Shown here one piece after another: positions 28,617 through 36,569 of a stretch of 64,000 bases of DNA (positions within the stretch are counted from its first letter, which is position 1; each line of letters opens with the position of its first letter). The stretch is from positions 124,001 through 188,000 of the forward strand of contig NZ_QRBE01000007.1 in the NCBI RefSeq assembly GCF_003363155.1. Reading direction: 5' to 3'. The notes under the pieces were generated by a model that did no database searches, was not told where the DNA came from, and saw only the letters and a list, made by a program, of their open reading frames with translations. Both the position numbers and the translations under genes were made by a program. Source of the DNA: Dyella monticola (GTDB taxonomy: Bacteria > Pseudomonadota > Gammaproteobacteria > Xanthomonadales > Rhodanobacteraceae).

Positions 28617-28924
28617 GCTTGGGCTCCGTAAGACGTGGCGTCTGAGCGCCTTGGATGGGGAAAATGCCTATTCTAACAGGCGTGTCCATGGCGGCCGATG
28701 CACATTGCGGGGGAACCCTGGCTAAAACGCGGCAATACCCGAAAAAAAGGGGGGGGCGAACAAGGTCTTAACGCAGCCACCCCAGGGTCGGGCGTCTTCA
28801 AAGCCGGCGCGGTGGCGGGTGTGTATCGGCATCGCGTTCTAATGCAGGCCGGGTCGCGGGCATGCGCAGCACTTTCCGCATTGCGTATTGCCGCGGCGCT
28901 GTAGCAGTCGAAACCAGCTCAAAA
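28617..28924. other. Intergenic stretch without a supported gene
   Basis: Between the aldehyde dehydrogenase start and the tRNA gene. It contains a purine run (A7G8 around 28743) and presumably the dehydrogenase promoter. No coding or RNA feature recognised. Confidence 0.5.
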
Positions 28925-29001
28925 TGGTGCCCCCGATACGATTCGAACGTACGACCTTCCCCTTAGGAGGGGGACGCTCTATCCAACTGAGCTACGGGGG
29001 C
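28925..29001 (-). tRNA. tRNA-Arg (CCT anticodon)
   Basis: A 77-nt cloverleaf on the minus strand, including the encoded 3' CCA (TGG at 28925-28927 on the plus strand). Acceptor stem GCCCCCG/CGGGGGC, D-arm AGCTCAGTTGGATAGAGC, anticodon stem TCCCC/GGGGA with loop CTCCTAA, hence anticodon CCT reading AGG. The T-arm has the standard GTTCGAATC. It is the only tRNA in the window, and no integrase lies beside it. Confidence 0.95.
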
Positions 29002-29442
29002 GCGAAGACTGTCGCTGTGCGCATAAGCGCGTGCGCAAGTATAGGTGATGCGCCATAGGGTGGCGAGCAAGTCTCTGTCGGGCAGCCACGCCATTACATT
29101 CCAGGGTCAATCGATAACAAGCCATCAGCATCGATGCTGCTTTTGCGCATACGGCCGCGTGCGTCATGCGGTGACGCATTGCACCACTATGTCAGTCAAG
29201 CGAAAGGCCCGGCCAGAAAACCATGCGCCCGCTGAATTGCAACGATGCGCAAGGCGATCAGTGTCAACGGGTGAGGAGGGCGCTCGTTTATGGCGCTTGC
29301 GAGGGTGAGGGGCACGCGATGGCGCAGGATGATGGAGGAGACACCATCGGCACCGTTCTACTTACAACGATGACTCCACTCGACGCATGCAAGCCGCTTG
29401 GTTCGGCAAACAACGTCCGCTAACAAACTCAAGGAATCTGCC
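29002..29442. other. Intergenic stretch without a supported gene
   Basis: Between the tRNA gene and the small secreted protein gene. It carries the tRNA promoter on the minus strand; short plus-strand frames have no family features. I see nothing else in it. Confidence 0.45.
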
Positions 29443-29781
29443 ATGAATGTGAAGTCCAAGCTCGTCGTTGCCGGTCTGGTCATGGGTGCAGCCATGATGT
29501 CCGGCGCGGTGATGGCGCAAACCGATGTTCCCGGCCATCCGCGTGTCAATGAAGTCAACAATCGCGTACAAAACCAGCAGAATCGCATCAACAACGGCCT
29601 CAAGAAAGGCACCATGTCGCAAGCCCAGGCGGCGCGCGATGAAAAGCGCGATTCCAATATCGCCCGCCGTGAATCCGTGGACGAAGCCAAGCACAACGGT
29701 CATCTGACCAAGCAGGAGCAGCACAACCTCAATCGCTCCGAGAATCACAACAGCAAGGATATTTACAAGCAGAAACACTGA
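29443..29781 (+). CDS. Small secreted basic protein of unknown function
   Basis: A 112-residue protein with a signal peptide (MNVKSKLVVAGLVMGAAMM core, cleavage likely after VMA). The mature ~90 residues are hydrophilic and rich in Asn, Gln, Lys, Arg and His: NRVQNQQNRINNGLKKGTMSQAQAARDEKRDSNIARRE. The pattern of a turn between two charged helices recalls small periplasmic proteins found in Xanthomonadales and Burkholderiales whose role is unknown. AAGGAATCTGCC lies before the ATG at 29443. A strong bidirectional-looking terminator follows. Confidence 0.8.
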   Translation: MNVKSKLVVAGLVMGAAMMSGAVMAQTDVPGHPRVNEVNNRVQNQQNRINNGLKKGTMSQAQAARDEKRDSNIARRESVDEAKHNGHLTKQEQHNLNRSENHNSKDIYKQKH

Positions 29782-29851
29782 GCTTCGATGTGACGAAGTT
29801 CTCTCGTGCTTGCACGGCGATGTTGAGCTCTTGATTTGAGCGACAAAAAAA

Positions 29852-29884
29852 GGTGGTGACCGATCGGTTACCACCTTTTTCTTT
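29852..29884. terminator. Bidirectional terminator
   Basis: GGTGGTGACC and GGTTACCACC pair around GATC (29852-29875). A run of A precedes and a run of T follows, so it can stop transcription from either of the two convergent genes around it. Confidence 0.85.
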
Positions 29885-29911
29885 AAATGCGTGCGGCTGG
29901 CGATGTGTGGC

Positions 29912-30490
29912 TTATTGAGCGTCCGAGACCGATACCACCCCTTCCTGCACCTGCACGCGGTTGCCTGGATCGTGATCCATGCGTGCCGTGCGAGTCACAC
30001 CGTTATAGACGTACTGCACGTCGTAACCGACGATGGTGTCGGTCGCATTGGTGACCGTTTTGCACTCATGCTCCGTAGTGGAATACACCCGGTCGTGCTG
30101 GTGAGCGGCTTCGATGCGATTGCCCGCATAGCCACCTGCCGCGGCACCGGCCACGGTCGCCAGGGTGTTGCCCTTGCCGTGACCCACGAGGTGACCTAGC
30201 AGGCCACCGGCCACCGCACCAATTGCGGTGCCTGCGATATGGTGCTGGTCTTTCGGAGGGGCGGTGTGATTGACCACGACATCCTGGCAGACCTGCTGGG
30301 GATTGTTCACCATCTGATGAACCGGCGTCACGCTCACCACCTGCGCATACTGCGGTCCGGAAGCCTGCGCGGCTTGCGCGGATGCGTCCACTGCGGGGTC
30401 TGCGTTTGCCTGATGACTGCATGCCGTGAGCCCGGCGGCCGCGGTCGCCATGCCGGCCATGCAACATGCCTTCAATACCCACTTGCTCAT
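29912..30490 (-). CDS. Glycine-zipper outer-membrane lipoprotein (SlyB/PCP-like)
   Basis: A 192-residue predicted lipoprotein. The N-terminal signal ends in a lipobox LTAC (Cys about residue 22). The middle holds a glycine-zipper 2TM domain: GTAIGAVAGGLLGHLVGHGKGNTLATVAGAAAGGYAGNRIE with small residues every fourth position. The C-terminal part is a conserved HDRVYSTTEHECKTVTNATDTIVGYDVQYVYNGVTRTARMDHDPG domain found in these proteins. Known relatives include SlyB and PCP, which stabilise the envelope under stress. GGGGGATTTAG precedes the ATG at 30490; the frame is open 22 codons upstream without a site. Confidence 0.87.
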   Translation of the reverse strand: MSKWVLKACCMAGMATAAAGLTACSHQANADPAVDASAQAAQASGPQYAQVVSVTPVHQMVNNPQQVCQDVVVNHTAPPKDQHHIAGTAIGAVAGGLLGHLVGHGKGNTLATVAGAAAGGYAGNRIEAAHQHDRVYSTTEHECKTVTNATDTIVGYDVQYVYNGVTRTARMDHDPGNRVQVQEGVVSVSDAQ

Positions 30491-30894
30491 ACTAAATCCC
30501 CCATCGGTTATCCAATTAAACAAAAGCACTTCAGAGCACTTGGCCTTGCCGGCCATAACATTTATTGAATGGCTCTTCGGCTGAACACCGCCTACACGAA
30601 GCGTTGGCAGCGGCTAAACGGCGAAGTCTCAGTTCGCCATATTCGCAAAATTAAGAGGGTGATGGGGCAGGCGCGTCCCAGCGCACTTCACACGGTGTGA
30701 CGCAGGTCCGCTGTTGAAACCAGCATGGTGCGTCAAAAGCCTTGTATTGCAGCGTGCGACGTCGTGCGCGTGATCAATCATCGCCACCCTTGCCAACGCA
30801 CTCCTGCCACGTCGAGCTCGTTCAACCTGCAGTCGGGTTGATGCAGCCGCCTACGATACGGATGTCACGGCGCACGCACGCAGCGCCAACCAGA
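30491..30894. other. Intergenic stretch without a supported gene
   Basis: Divergent region between the lipoprotein gene and a small plus-strand ORF; it should hold both promoters. Nothing further recognised. Confidence 0.45.
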
Positions 30895-31194
30895 ATGCAT
30901 TTCAATAGCGTTCGTAAAGGGCGTCCCTTGCAGCACTTTTACCTTCGATACGCGGTGTCTGAAGCGCATGGCTGCGTACTCGTCGCAGATGGAAAGCCGC
31001 TGCGCTTTCGATCACGCCAAGCAGCGCTTTCCTTCATTGTTCGACGGTGCTACGAGGAAGGTGCAACAGAGGGCGAGCCGGTCATCAACATCGAGGGCAG
31101 CGATGGTCGGTGGCGCGCGTTCGACTGCCGGCTGCTACCGACGAATGAAGCCACATCGAATGGTCTTCCGGAGCGCACGGAGCTATTGCATTAA
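30895..31194 (+). CDS. Small DUF2188-like hypothetical protein
   Basis: A 99-residue frame, MHFNSVRKGRPLQHFYLRYAV at the start, then ADGKPLRFRSRQAALSFIVRRCYEEGATEGEPVINIEGSDGRWRAFD. The layout (short beta hairpin, helix with RSRQAAL, beta hairpin ending W-R) resembles small proteins that take query-like DGKPxxFxSxxAA repeats, so it is probably real. The start is uncertain: the frame is open further upstream, with ATGs at 30862 and 30742. Function unknown. Confidence 0.5.
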   Translation: MHFNSVRKGRPLQHFYLRYAVSEAHGCVLVADGKPLRFRSRQAALSFIVRRCYEEGATEGEPVINIEGSDGRWRAFDCRLLPTNEATSNGLPERTELLH

Positions 31195-31360
31195 TCTGCA
31201 ATTGCCGACGTGGTCAGACGCGAGTTCTTCACGCCGTCATCACGAACGGCTGAACCGTAGCTGCCGCTCGCCGACGCTCTACACAGTGGTCCGCGGTGGC
31301 AGAGTGTTAGATTGCACGTCCACCGGTGCAGGGCGCACCGACTACCCAAAGGGGATTCGT

Positions 31361-31855
31361 ATGTCGAAGCTTGCTCGTCGTACAGTGTTTGCCACATTGC
31401 TGGCACTTGGCTTTTCCGGCGCAGCGAGCGCTGGAGCGCCGACTCAAGGTCTGGGCCAGGCGTGGCCCAATGCTGTGGATGTCAGTGTCAATGCACACTA
31501 TCACGCTTATGCATTCGTGCTGGGCGGTGTCACGTATGTCCAGATCAATGATGCGGCCGGCAACGTGCTTGGTGCGATCGGCACCTCGGGTGGGCAATTC
31601 ATCGTCCTGCCGATTGGCAACGCATCATCGGTGACGACGCCTCAGCAATCGGGCACCACCACCGCGACGTCGGCAGGAAATGCTGCCGTTGTCTACAACG
31701 ACGGCACCACGGTGATTTCGGCTACGCCGATGAGCGATGGGACGACCTCCTTGCAGGCGGCATCGGCATCCACGCAAACCGCAAGCCCAGCGGCCTCTCC
31801 GGCCGTCATGGAGCAAACGTGTGATGTGATTACCTGCAGCACGCACGGCGCCTGA
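31361..31855 (+). CDS. Secreted protein of unknown function
   Basis: A 164-residue protein with a clear signal peptide (MSKLARRTVFATLLALGFSG, cleavage near ASAG). A small globular region of about 70 residues (VDVSVNAHYHAYAFVLGGVTYVQINDAAGNVLGAIGTSGGQFIVLP) is followed by a Ser/Thr/Ala/Gln-rich tail and a C-terminal pair of cysteines (TCDVITCSTHGA). The early region looks like a beta-rich fold. GGGGATTCGT precedes the ATG. A terminator follows about 25 bases on. I recognise no family. Confidence 0.8.
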   Translation: MSKLARRTVFATLLALGFSGAASAGAPTQGLGQAWPNAVDVSVNAHYHAYAFVLGGVTYVQINDAAGNVLGAIGTSGGQFIVLPIGNASSVTTPQQSGTTTATSAGNAAVVYNDGTTVISATPMSDGTTSLQAASASTQTASPAASPAVMEQTCDVITCSTHGA

Positions 31856-31880
31856 AACAGGATGCCGTCATAACGGAAAA

Positions 31881-31905
31881 GCCCGGCAAATGCCGGGCTT
31901 TTTTT
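31881..31905. terminator. Intrinsic terminator (bidirectional)
   Basis: GCCCGGC-AAAT-GCCGGGC, a perfect stem with A-run on the left and T7 on the right, lying between the secreted protein gene and the convergent MASE1 gene, whose stop codon falls right next to it. Confidence 0.85.
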
Positions 31906-33490
31906 ATGGATCGAACATCAGGCAAGCGATGTTCCTGCCATTTCGTCGCTCCCTCTGACGGGCCAGCCCTTCGAAGCTGGCGGCACGGTCTTGCAGCGCC
32001 TTCATGCCCAGCCCGCTGCTCGAACGCTGCAGGCGTGGTACCAGCTCATCCCATTTCACATAGGCGAGGTCCGCAGCGTTGCGCCGGAATTGCCATTGCA
32101 CAACGACCCACAGACGTCCTGACCGTTCGCTCGCCCGTACGCGCACGCGCACGGCACTGACGTCTTTGCGGCTACATCCTTCGGCGATGCCCTCGCATAC
32201 CATGCGGTAGATAGCCAGGTGCAGGCTCGTCGATAGACGGCTGACAGGGCCTTTAAGGTCGCACCCATAATGGACACCGGCCTCGTCGAGCATCCGTGCC
32301 ACGGCACCTTCGCGCAGGGCCGAGGGCAAACCACGCTCGCGCCACGATTGCGGATACAAGCTATCGGCCAGTCCGTAGAGTTGGTCTTGGGCATCCAAGG
32401 CAACCCGCATGTAGCCGCCGTCGTCGATAGCGGGCTGCAAATGGCGCAAGCGCCCCATCATCATCGTGTAGCCGCCGCGCACTGTTTCGCGGATCTGCTC
32501 CAGAGCCTGCGCGGTGGAGCGCATTTGCATTTCGCCGATGTGGAAATTGCTACGCGCCAGTTCAAGCGCGAGCTGCATCTCGGCGCGCTCTTTTTCTGCG
32601 CGCGCGCTGAGCACGCCGATGCGCGCACCGGCCAAAAGCATGGTGCTGACTGCGAATGCAACGATCACCTCTGCCTGCATGGTGTCGTGATCGAACCGCT
32701 CCGGCATCAGCAGGACCACCGCCAGGCTCGCCAACGTGCCGCCAAACGCGGCACCTTGCCAGCCGTGGCGAAGTGCCAGCCAAACGATAGGCAAGAACAG
32801 GCACACCTGGGCCACGCCGCGTACGTGCGGCAGCGTGAAGCCGATCCAAAGCAGCATCGCGAGCATCGGCACCACCAGGCAAATGCTCTCGAAAACGATG
32901 CGACTTTCGATGGCATGCCATGCCCATTCTTTCCAACCATGGCTTCTTACGCGCTGGTGACATGCCAGTACGGTCGGGACCAACGACAGTATCCCCAGGA
33001 AATTGCCCAGCAGCCATTCAGAGGCAAGCTGGTCGTAATGCAGCGCCGGGTAACCCGCCGGTACGCTCGCGGTAGAGGCCATCAAAAGGTTGTAGGCCGT
33101 GCACACCATGGAGGCCACGAGTGCGCAAACCAGCAGCACGGCCACATGCACGTGGCCCTCTTTTCCGAGCAACGGCCCACGTTCGCGCGCCATGTACACC
33201 ACGGGCGCCATCAGTGCGCTGGCGGGAAGCAGGTTCAGCATGCTCCATACCGGACCGAATTGGCTCCAGCACGCTACTGTCATGGGAACCAGCGCGAATT
33301 CTTCGCCGAGAATGAGTGCTGGCCAGTAACGATAAGGAACCAACGCCAAAACAGCGACGCGAACACCGGACAGCAATACGTAGTGGGGGATAATGATCTG
33401 GCGAAACAGCCATAAAACGATGGCGTAGGCCACGACAATGGCCGCATGCTTCCATCCGTTTTTTGCAAGCGCCCTCAGTCGTTCGTGCAT
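31904..33490 (-). CDS. MASE1 membrane sensor with degenerate histidine-kinase-like domain
   Basis: A 528-residue protein with an N-terminal MASE1-type membrane module of eight or so spans (about residues 12-300; YRYWPALILGEEFALVP and LLPASALMAPVVYMARE are characteristic). A helical linker and a C-terminal region laid out like a NarL-type kinase follow: a dimerisation-like helix (ELARSNFHIGEMQMRSTAQALEQI), an ATPase-like part (SLHLAIYRMVCEGIAEG, and SGLGMKALQDRAASFEG as a G-box remnant). The phosphoacceptor His box (RELHD) is missing, the N-box asparagine is replaced (EGIAEG), and no DxG box is visible. I chose the ATG at 33490. It may be a pseudokinase that senses and signals by contact rather than phosphorylation. 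Confidence 0.75.
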   Translation of the reverse strand: MHERLRALAKNGWKHAAIVVAYAIVLWLFRQIIIPHYVLLSGVRVAVLALVPYRYWPALILGEEFALVPMTVACWSQFGPVWSMLNLLPASALMAPVVYMARERGPLLGKEGHVHVAVLLVCALVASMVCTAYNLLMASTASVPAGYPALHYDQLASEWLLGNFLGILSLVPTVLACHQRVRSHGWKEWAWHAIESRIVFESICLVVPMLAMLLWIGFTLPHVRGVAQVCLFLPIVWLALRHGWQGAAFGGTLASLAVVLLMPERFDHDTMQAEVIVAFAVSTMLLAGARIGVLSARAEKERAEMQLALELARSNFHIGEMQMRSTAQALEQIRETVRGGYTMMMGRLRHLQPAIDDGGYMRVALDAQDQLYGLADSLYPQSWRERGLPSALREGAVARMLDEAGVHYGCDLKGPVSRLSTSLHLAIYRMVCEGIAEGCSRKDVSAVRVRVRASERSGRLWVVVQWQFRRNAADLAYVKWDELVPRLQRSSSGLGMKALQDRAASFEGLARQRERRNGRNIACLMFDP

Positions 33491-33990
33491 CGTCTCCAAC
33501 TCCCCAGTGGATCCCTGACGCGCGTGAAGCAAATTTGTGTAACGATCCAGGGCATGCTGTGAAACCCAGGTGAACGCGAGCCCCGTAGCTTGCTGGGCCA
33601 ATATCTTACATTCTTTGGCCGCTTTACCTCGATAGCCTTCCGGGATGTGACGGGCGTTGTGAAACCCATGTCAGTTTCGCCTGGAATTGCCCCATAACGT
33701 CAGCGGTAAACAGCTTCCAGGATGCATCGCCGATCCGGCTTGGGGACATGCCGTCCAAGGTTCACCGCCGCGCGCGGGCTTCCTTCACCCACAGCTGTTG
33801 GCCCGGCTGGCCATACGCGAAAAAAGCGGACTGCGGTGGAACCTGCGACAGAAATCCAATGCGGCGCCCATGACCCCGGACCCATCATGCGTGCCGTCAT
33901 TGAAGGCCCAGATCAGATCGGCGCACTAGCAACGCGCCTGCTTGCACATCAATATCGAGTAAAGAAGCGCGCAAGCCATCAGGGGGCATC
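33491..33990. other. Intergenic stretch without a supported gene
   Basis: About 500 bases between the MASE1 gene and the tail-assembly-like gene. Short frames read as arbitrary low-similarity peptides. Probably holds the divergent promoters. Confidence 0.45.
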
Positions 33991-34335
33991 ATGAGCGTGA
34001 CCGGCAAAGAGTTTGAATTCACTCTTCCGATCGGGTACGTCGACGCGGAAGGTACGCTTCACCGCGACGGAGTGATGCGTCTGGCAACGGCTGGCGATGA
34101 AATGCTGCCGTTGAAAGATCACCGTGTGCAGGCTAATCCGGCTTATCTGGCCATAATCATCTTGTCCCGCGTGGTCGTGAGGCTGGGTCGACTCGATATG
34201 ATCAATACCAAGGTCATTGAAGGTCTGTTCGCCCAGGACTTCGCTTATCTGCAGCAGTTTTACAATCAGATAAATCAAGTCGATGGCAGCGACCCGGCGG
34301 GAAGGATGCGTGACCTGAAGGAAGCAAAACATTGA
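33991..34335 (+). CDS. Phage tail assembly chaperone-like protein (isolated)
   Basis: A 114-residue protein that reads like the small tail-assembly proteins found in Mu-like phages and in extracellular contractile injection clusters: EFTLPIGYVDAEGTLHRDGVMRLATAGDEMLPLKDHRVQANPAYLAIIILSRVVVRLGRLDMINTKVIEGLFAQDFAYLQQFY. The beta hairpin with GYVDxxGTLHRxGxMRLATAxDE, then the helix with ADLxFLQxxYN, is the conserved body. No tube, sheath, baseplate or spike gene is present within the window. GGGGGCATC precedes the ATG. Either a leftover of a lost tail locus or a domesticated gene. Confidence 0.65.
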   Translation: MSVTGKEFEFTLPIGYVDAEGTLHRDGVMRLATAGDEMLPLKDHRVQANPAYLAIIILSRVVVRLGRLDMINTKVIEGLFAQDFAYLQQFYNQINQVDGSDPAGRMRDLKEAKH

Positions 34336-35071
34336 GCCGTCGAACGTGTCGCGACGCTAGCGACATAATCCCATGGTAATCGAAGCCTGATTGGGTCCTG
34401 CGATAGTTGCGATGTCTGCTTCCGCATCTGGGGACCCAGGCAAGCAACGTGCAGCCATGCCGCCCGTGACGGGGCGCGTTTACCGTTGCGCCCCGGAGCG
34501 TCGCTATGTGCCATTCGGCGCAGGTCAAAACCAGGCCGATCCGGCTTTTCATCACGCGATCGGTGAATAGGGAGTAGAGTGAACCCCTTCCCCTATGCTG
34601 CCGGCCATCAAATGAGCGACACCAACAAACCCCTAACGGCAGCCGCCATTCATTCGATTTACTCTGGCCAAAAAGTCACATTGAGCTCCGCACAGCCCCA
34701 TGCGTTCGGGAAAACGAACCGTTTCGCACGCGATCCATCACATTCCGGGCAGGCTCCCCAGGACCCTAAAATCGCCAACAGGCCGCCTAAACGCGGTTGG
34801 TGATGCCTTGCGCGGGGCTGTCAGGAAAGCCGGATATTGGCTATAGTCGCCTGCGCTGGTCTCAATCAGTCGCACGACGGCAACCCAATGTGCCCGTTGA
34901 GATTTGCCATTTGAGCCAATGGCCTATATCGTGCGCGTGCTGAGTTTCAAGGGTCACCGTGAATTGTGGCCCGATGCTGTAGATGCAGTTTTACTACACC
35001 GTTGAACCCGCTTCCTCCTTGCGACCAGCCTATCCGCCGCTATGCGGCTTCACGCGTTACAAGGAAAAATC
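34336..35071. other. Sparse stretch with one doubtful small ORF
   Basis: Over 700 bases with only the weak ORF at 34612-34803. The last ~200 bases should hold the promoter and long leader of the cold shock gene. I could not identify a cold box with confidence. Confidence 0.4.
34612..34803 (+). CDS. Doubtful small ORF
   Basis: A 63-residue hydrophilic frame, MSDTNKPLTAAAIHSIYSGQ then Pro-rich, ending PPKRGW. The composition (Lys/Pro/Gln) is not that of a random frame, and no competing gene exists, but there is no family match and no clear ribosome binding site. In-frame ATG at 34579 is also possible. Confidence 0.25.
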   Translation: MSDTNKPLTAAAIHSIYSGQKVTLSSAQPHAFGKTNRFARDPSHSGQAPQDPKIANRPPKRGW

Positions 35072-35284
35072 ATGTCTCAGCAAGAAACCGGCACTGTCAA
35101 ATGGTTCAACGATTCCAAGGGTTTCGGCTTTATCAGCCGTGATCAGGGTGGTGATGACCTGTTCGTGCATTTCCGTGAGATCCAATCCCAGGGCTTCAAG
35201 AGCCTGGCCGAGGGTCAGAAGGTCTCCTTCAAGGTTACGCAGGGCCAGAAGGGTCTGCAGGCTTCGGAAGTCAAGGTGATCTGA
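35072..35284 (+). CDS. Cold shock protein (CspA family)
   Basis: A 70-residue single-domain cold shock protein, an RNA/ssDNA-binding beta-barrel. RNP1 reads SKGFGFISR and RNP2 DLFVHF; the start [15 protein letters not shown] and the end [18 protein letters not shown] are standard. AAGGAAAAATC lies before the ATG at 35072. The gene has a strong terminator of its own 20 bases downstream. Many paralogs exist in such genomes and I cannot say whether this one is cold-induced. Confidence 0.93.
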   Translation: MSQQETGTVKWFNDSKGFGFISRDQGGDDLFVHFREIQSQGFKSLAEGQKVSFKVTQGQKGLQASEVKVI

Positions 35285-35304
35285 AGCGGCGCGCCCACTT
35301 CAAG

Positions 35305-35340
35305 AACAAGAAGCCCGGCCTCATGCCGGGCTTCTTGTTT
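35305..35340 (+). terminator. Terminator of the cold shock gene
   Basis: AACAAGAAGCCCGGC and GCCGGGCTTCTTGTT form a perfect 15-bp stem with loop CTCAT, followed by T3A. Stem arms 35305-35319 and 35325-35339. Confidence 0.85.
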
Positions 35341-35508
35341 ATTGGGACACTGCATTTGCCTGGGCCGGCCTTTTGCCGCCAAGCTGTTCAGTTGTTGCAA
35401 ATGCGCTCTAGCTATTTCGCTGACCGCACTTAAAGTCACTTTGGAGCTCGGCCTGGGTACAAGCTGGGCGGGGGCAGGTACTTGTTCCTAATCGCACCGC
35501 AGACAGCA

Positions 35509-35545
35509 AGACACCCGGCGGTACGGGTGTACACACCGGGTGTCT
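35509..35545. repeat. Inverted repeat AGACACCCGG ... CCGGGTGTCT
   Basis: Perfect 10-bp arms (35509-35518 and 35536-35545) around 17 bases that themselves contain CGGGTGTACAC. Could be a regulatory or recombination structure at the left end of the accessory element. Confidence 0.6.
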
Positions 35546-35635
35546 GGATTTACCGCGTTTTTCAGGATTTTGTGTACGAGAGTGCACGCCCTGAAATGAT
35601 GTCGTGGTGGAAATAGGCGTCGAATCGTACCTTAT

Positions 35636-35657
35636 AAATGGCTTCATTTAGCCATTT
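35636..35657. repeat. Inverted repeat AAATGGC ... GCCATTT
   Basis: Seven-base perfect arms with an eight-base AT-rich loop, next to the tandem TTACCGTCA pair at 35679-35699. It occurs where base composition drops compared with the left neighbour. Confidence 0.45.
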
Positions 35658-36089
35658 GGTTCGTTTTATATTTTTGAGTTACCGTCAAAGTTACCGTCAG
35701 GTATTGCCTGCTTGCCCTGTCACGCAAGTTGGCCCCAAGCCGATCCTTCAAATAGGAATGCCGGGCGCGGGCCAAATGGTTGGGACGCTGTAGAGCACAC
35801 GCGAACATCTCCGCAATGGAGAACCGGCCCTCGGTGCCAGATGATTCAATCAATTCCGGACTGTGCAGACCTATAGCGGGCCCGAGCGGACATGGAGCGC
35901 CGCCTGCGTGGCTGGATGATTCGCCTGGAAACTTTCTGCAATGACGTGTCGGTCAATGCCCCTCCATGATTCCGTTGTATTCGGACCGTACTGGGTTGGG
36001 ACGGATGCAAGCGGACATTTCCGTAATGGAACTGCCGGCGCGGATTTCGACAATTGGCTTCAATACCAAATCATCACAAGGAAACGCTC

Positions 36090-36146
36090 ATGAGAGACCG
36101 CTCCAAGGTAAGCGCCAGCGATGTGCCGGCCGGTGTGTCTCTGTAG
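36090..36146 (+). CDS. Possible 18-residue leader peptide
   Basis: A very short frame, MRDRSKVSASDVPAGVSL, with a good AAGGAAA site seven bases before its ATG. It ends 13 bases before the first gene of the coupled accessory operon. It may be a leader peptide or the remnant of a gene cut by a rearrangement. Evidence is limited to the binding site and the position. Confidence 0.3.
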   Translation: MRDRSKVSASDVPAGVSL

Positions 36147-36159
36147 GAATCGCAACAAC

Positions 36160-36360
36160 ATGAAATTGATGAAAGATCACAGTGCGCCGTACTGCAAGCT
36201 TAAAGATGCTGCTAATTACATAGGTGTTCGCCCGCTAAAACTGTGCGACATGATTCGTAAAGGGGAGATAGAAGCACATCAATCGCCTCACGGCGAGACG
36301 TTCATCCTGTGGAGCGAGATTCACTGCTATATGACAAGGCGGGCAGGGGGCAACGTATGA
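36160..36360 (+). CDS. Excisionase-like helix-turn-helix protein
   Basis: A 66-residue protein of the MerR/excisionase-like fold: YCKLKDAANYIGVRPLKLCDMIRKGEIEAHQSPHGETFILWSEIHCYM matches the HTH_17 pattern (LxxAAxYLGVxxxxLxxxIxxGxIxA...Gxxx). I chose the ATG at 36160; the frame stays open 13 codons upstream. It starts a run of four genes joined by ATGA overlaps, so it is likely a control gene of the element. Confidence 0.7.
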   Translation: MKLMKDHSAPYCKLKDAANYIGVRPLKLCDMIRKGEIEAHQSPHGETFILWSEIHCYMTRRAGGNV

Positions 36361-36569
36361 CGTTTCCCATCTACGTTCGCGCTGCCGACATCTATACGAA
36401 CCGAAAGACAGGGAAGATCGGCTTGTTGCCCATAGGTCGTTCCACATGGTGGGAATGGGTGAGTGCAGGGACGGCTCCTAAGCCCGTCAAGCTGTCTCCG
36501 CGAGTGACGGTATGGCGAACTGCTGAGGTGCTGGCGTTTGCCGAATCCTATGTGGGAAACCGCACATGA
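36357..36569 (+). CDS. AlpA-like phage regulator
   Basis: A 70-residue protein with the AlpA signature: YVRAADIYTNRKTGKIGLLPIGRSTWWEWVSAGTAPKPVKLSPRVTVWRTAEVLAFAESY (GRST-WWxWVxxGxxPxPxKLxxRxxxWxxxEV). AlpA activates excision genes of P4-like prophages; relatives are common first genes of satellites and integrated plasmids. Its ATG overlaps the preceding stop (ATGA), so translation is coupled. A second HTH gene beside the excisionase-like one fits a small integrated element. Confidence 0.85.
   Translation: MTFPIYVRAADIYTNRKTGKIGLLPIGRSTWWEWVSAGTAPKPVKLSPRVTVWRTAEVLAFAESYVGNRT

Larger units (their letters stand above)
35285..36159. other. Left flank of the accessory element; no supported gene
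   Basis: About 870 bases with no recognised protein apart from a possible 18-codon leader (36090-36146). It contains an inverted repeat (35509-35545), a smaller one (35636-35657) and tandem TTACCGTCA copies (35679, 35691). This is where an integrase or attachment site might be expected. I find no integrase signature on either strand and no matching copy at the other end. Confidence 0.45.

Noticed and set aside
27366-28631. A 421-residue plus-strand frame
   Set aside because: Antisense to the aldehyde dehydrogenase, with arbitrary composition rich in His, Arg and Asp.
32270-33415. A 381-residue plus-strand frame
   Set aside because: Antisense to the MASE1 gene; the His/Gln/Arg-rich peptide has no domain and is an artefact of the opposite frame.
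35644-35853. A 69-residue minus-strand frame at the left flank of the accessory element
   Set aside because: No integrase or transposase motif could be matched; not enough to call a gene or a pseudogene.
28925-36159. tRNA-Arg as the attachment site of the accessory element
   Set aside because: The element begins over 7 kb from the tRNA gene, with unrelated genes between, and no repeat of the tRNA 3' end was seen near 41 kb.
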